Source: Methylobacterium aquaticum (GTDB taxonomy: Bacteria > Pseudomonadota > Alphaproteobacteria > Rhizobiales > Beijerinckiaceae). Taken from it: a DNA stretch of 64,000 nucleotides. The notes beneath the pieces were generated by a model. The model made no database searches. It was given only the letters and a program-made list of their open reading frames with translations, and was not told the DNA's origin. A program made the position numbers and the translations under genes. The stretch lies in NCBI RefSeq assembly GCF_016804325.1, contig NZ_CP043627.1:158501-222500 (forward strand), in the 5' to 3' direction. Shown one piece after another: positions 62,580 through 64,000 of the stretch; the stretch's first letter is position 1; each line of letters starts with the position of its first letter.

Positions 62580-64000
62580 TCAGGGCTCCGGCAGGGCGAA
62601 CACCGTCAGCTGTCCGCCCGCCGCGGTATAATGCGACAAGGCCGCATAGCCCCCGACGGCGCCCGACCCCTCGGCCGGATCGGTCAGCCCGGCCGCGAGC
62701 CCGATCCCGGCCCAGCCGCCGATGCCGGACAGGACCGCCACGTATTGCCGTCCGCGATGCCGATAGGTAGTGACGTTGCCGACGATCCCCGACGGCGTCT
62801 TGAAGCGGTAGAGTTCCCGGCCGGTCTTCGCGTCGACGGCCTTCAGGTAGCCTTCGAGAGTCCCGTAGAACACCACCCCGCCGGCGGTGGCGAGCGCCCC
62901 CGACCAGACCGAGAACGGCTCCGGGATCGACCAGGCGATCCGGCCTGAAACGTTGTCCCAGGCGATGAAGGCGCCGGTCCGGTCGGTGCCCGGGGGCGGG
63001 TGCAGCGCCAGCGTCGCGCCGACATAGGGCTGGCCCGGCGTATAGGTGACGTGGAACGGCTCGTAATCCATGCACATGTGGTTGGTCGGCACGTAGAACA
63101 GGCCGGTCGCCGGCGAGTAGGCCGCCGGCTGCTGGTTCTTGGCGCCGAGCGCCCCGGGCAGATGCCGGACACGGTCTCGTCCTCCCCGGTCGTCCCCGGC
63201 GCGTAACGCTCGTCCACGACCGGACGGCCGTAAGCCGGCGAGGCGCGATCGAGCTCGATTCGCTTGGCCCAGTTCACGCTCGGATCGAACTTTTCGGCCA
63301 CCAGCAGGTCGCCGGTGGCCCGGTCGAGGGTGTAGCCGAAGCCGTTGCGGTCGAAATGGGTGAGCAGACGTCGCCTGCGGCCGGCGATCTCCTGTTCGGT
63401 CAGGATCATCTCGTTGACGCCGTCATAGTCCCACTGGTCGTGGGGCGTCATCTGGTAGACCCAGCGGGCCATGCCGGTATCGGCGTCGCGGGCGACGATC
63501 GCCATCGCCCAGCGGTTGTCGCCCGGGCGCTGGACCGGATTCCAGGTCGAGGGATTGCCGGTACCGTAATAGACGAGGTTCAGCTCGGGATCGTAGGAGA
63601 ACCAGCCCCAGGCGCATCCTCCGCCGGTCTTCCACTGCTCGCCGTCCCAGCTCTTCAGCGACGAATCCCGGCCGATCGGGCGACCGAGTTCCGTCGTCTT
63701 GTCGGGATCGACCAGCATCTCGTCGTCCGGCCCGGTGGCGAAGGCCCGCCACAGGCGCCGCCCCGTCGCCTGGTCGTAGGCGGTGACGTGGCAGCGCGCG
63801 CCGTACTCGCCGCCCGACAGGCCGACGATGACCTTGTCCTTCACGGGCAGTACCGCGGCGGTATTGGTCTCACCCTTCGCCGGATCGCCGTTCCGCACCG
63901 ACCACAGCACCCGGCCGGTCTCGGCCTCGAGCGCGACGACGGTGGTATCGGCGAGTTGCAGGAAGATCCGGTCGTCCTTGTAGGCCAGCCCGCGATGCAC
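62580..64000 (-). pseudogene. xoxF: XoxF-type methanol dehydrogenase, partial and frameshifted
   Basis: C-terminal three-quarters (about 474 codons) of a PQQ-dependent alcohol dehydrogenase; the N-terminus lies beyond the window. It matches Xox[74 protein letters not shown] and [20 protein letters not shown]. The DYD motif, with an aspartate two residues after the catalytic one, marks lanthanide-dependent enzymes; MxaF has alanine there. The frame breaks at the CCCC run 63152-63155, where one added base joins [18 protein letters not shown]. It oxidises methanol in the periplasm. Whether the lesion is real is uncertain. Confidence 0.9.

Overview
The window is GC-rich DNA from an alphaproteobacterium of the order Rhizobiales (Hyphomicrobiales), most likely Methylobacterium or a close relative. 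The evidence is a XoxF-type (lanthanide-dependent) methanol dehydrogenase at the right edge, a probable methylsuccinyl-CoA dehydrogenase of the ethylmalonyl-CoA pathway, a rhizobial-type gene set for the very-long-chain acyl group of lipid A, and a repABC-family replication cassette. The left and middle parts carry housekeeping genes (glmM, ftsH, tilS, cpoB, pal), so the DNA reads as chromosome. The repA/repC pair near 58-61 kb is the surprise in that setting.

Layout. 1-1.9 kb: an MDR oxidoreductase (cut by the window edge) and a secreted DUF1223 protein. 1.9-8.5 kb: the lipid A very-long-chain fatty acid cluster on the minus strand, in the order acpXL, fabZXL, fabF2XL, fabF1XL, a fabG-like reductase, an SH3-like secreted protein, adh2XL, lpxXL. 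The four genes from fabZXL to the reductase overlap start to stop. 8.8-14.6 kb: AI-2E-type transporter, secreted Arg/Asp-rich protein, Rid-family protein, single-domain response regulator, Tat-exported dienelactone hydrolase, a phage-type conserved protein and one unrecognised protein. 14.9-17.7 kb: a Do-like protease and a glycosyltransferase. 17.8-24.1 kb: a small protein, acyl-CoA dehydrogenase (mcd), SDR and three outer-membrane beta-barrel proteins, one frameshifted. Two inverted copies of a 125-bp MITE-like element lie in this part. 24.3-30.8 kb: pal, cpoB, tilS, ftsH, glmM. 31.2-33.8 kb: response regulator, small membrane protein, mgtE. 33.9-35.5 kb: an intact IS1182-family element. 35.7-39.4 kb: a type I secretion ABC transporter and its HlyD adaptor. 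40-51.7 kb: a catabolic block with epimerase, SDR, flavin monooxygenase, a complete peptide/opine-type ABC importer, D-carbamoylase, hydantoin racemase and D-hydantoinase. Together the last three convert racemic 5-substituted hydantoins to D-amino acids. 51.8-53.7 kb: MAPEG protein, catalase-like haem protein, tiny membrane protein. 54.2-57.8 kb: MarR regulator divergent from an MBL-fold / FAD monooxygenase / DUF2783 operon. 57.7-61.1 kb: repA and repC with an antisense RNA between them and no repB. 61.3-64 kb: lytic transglycosylase and xoxF.

Four otherwise well-preserved genes (an outer-membrane protein, the FAD monooxygenase, the lytic transglycosylase with two lesions, and xoxF) each read through perfectly if one base is restored at a short G/C run; hlyD may be a fifth. 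The lesions are all single-base losses at G/C runs in conserved genes, so uncorrected sequencing indels are at least as likely as real gene decay.

The intergenic regions are rich in palindromic repeat families. Two pairs of related long hairpin elements, a 38-bp tandem hairpin array, the MITE pair and several terminator-like hairpins were found. No tRNA, rRNA or CRISPR array was seen.
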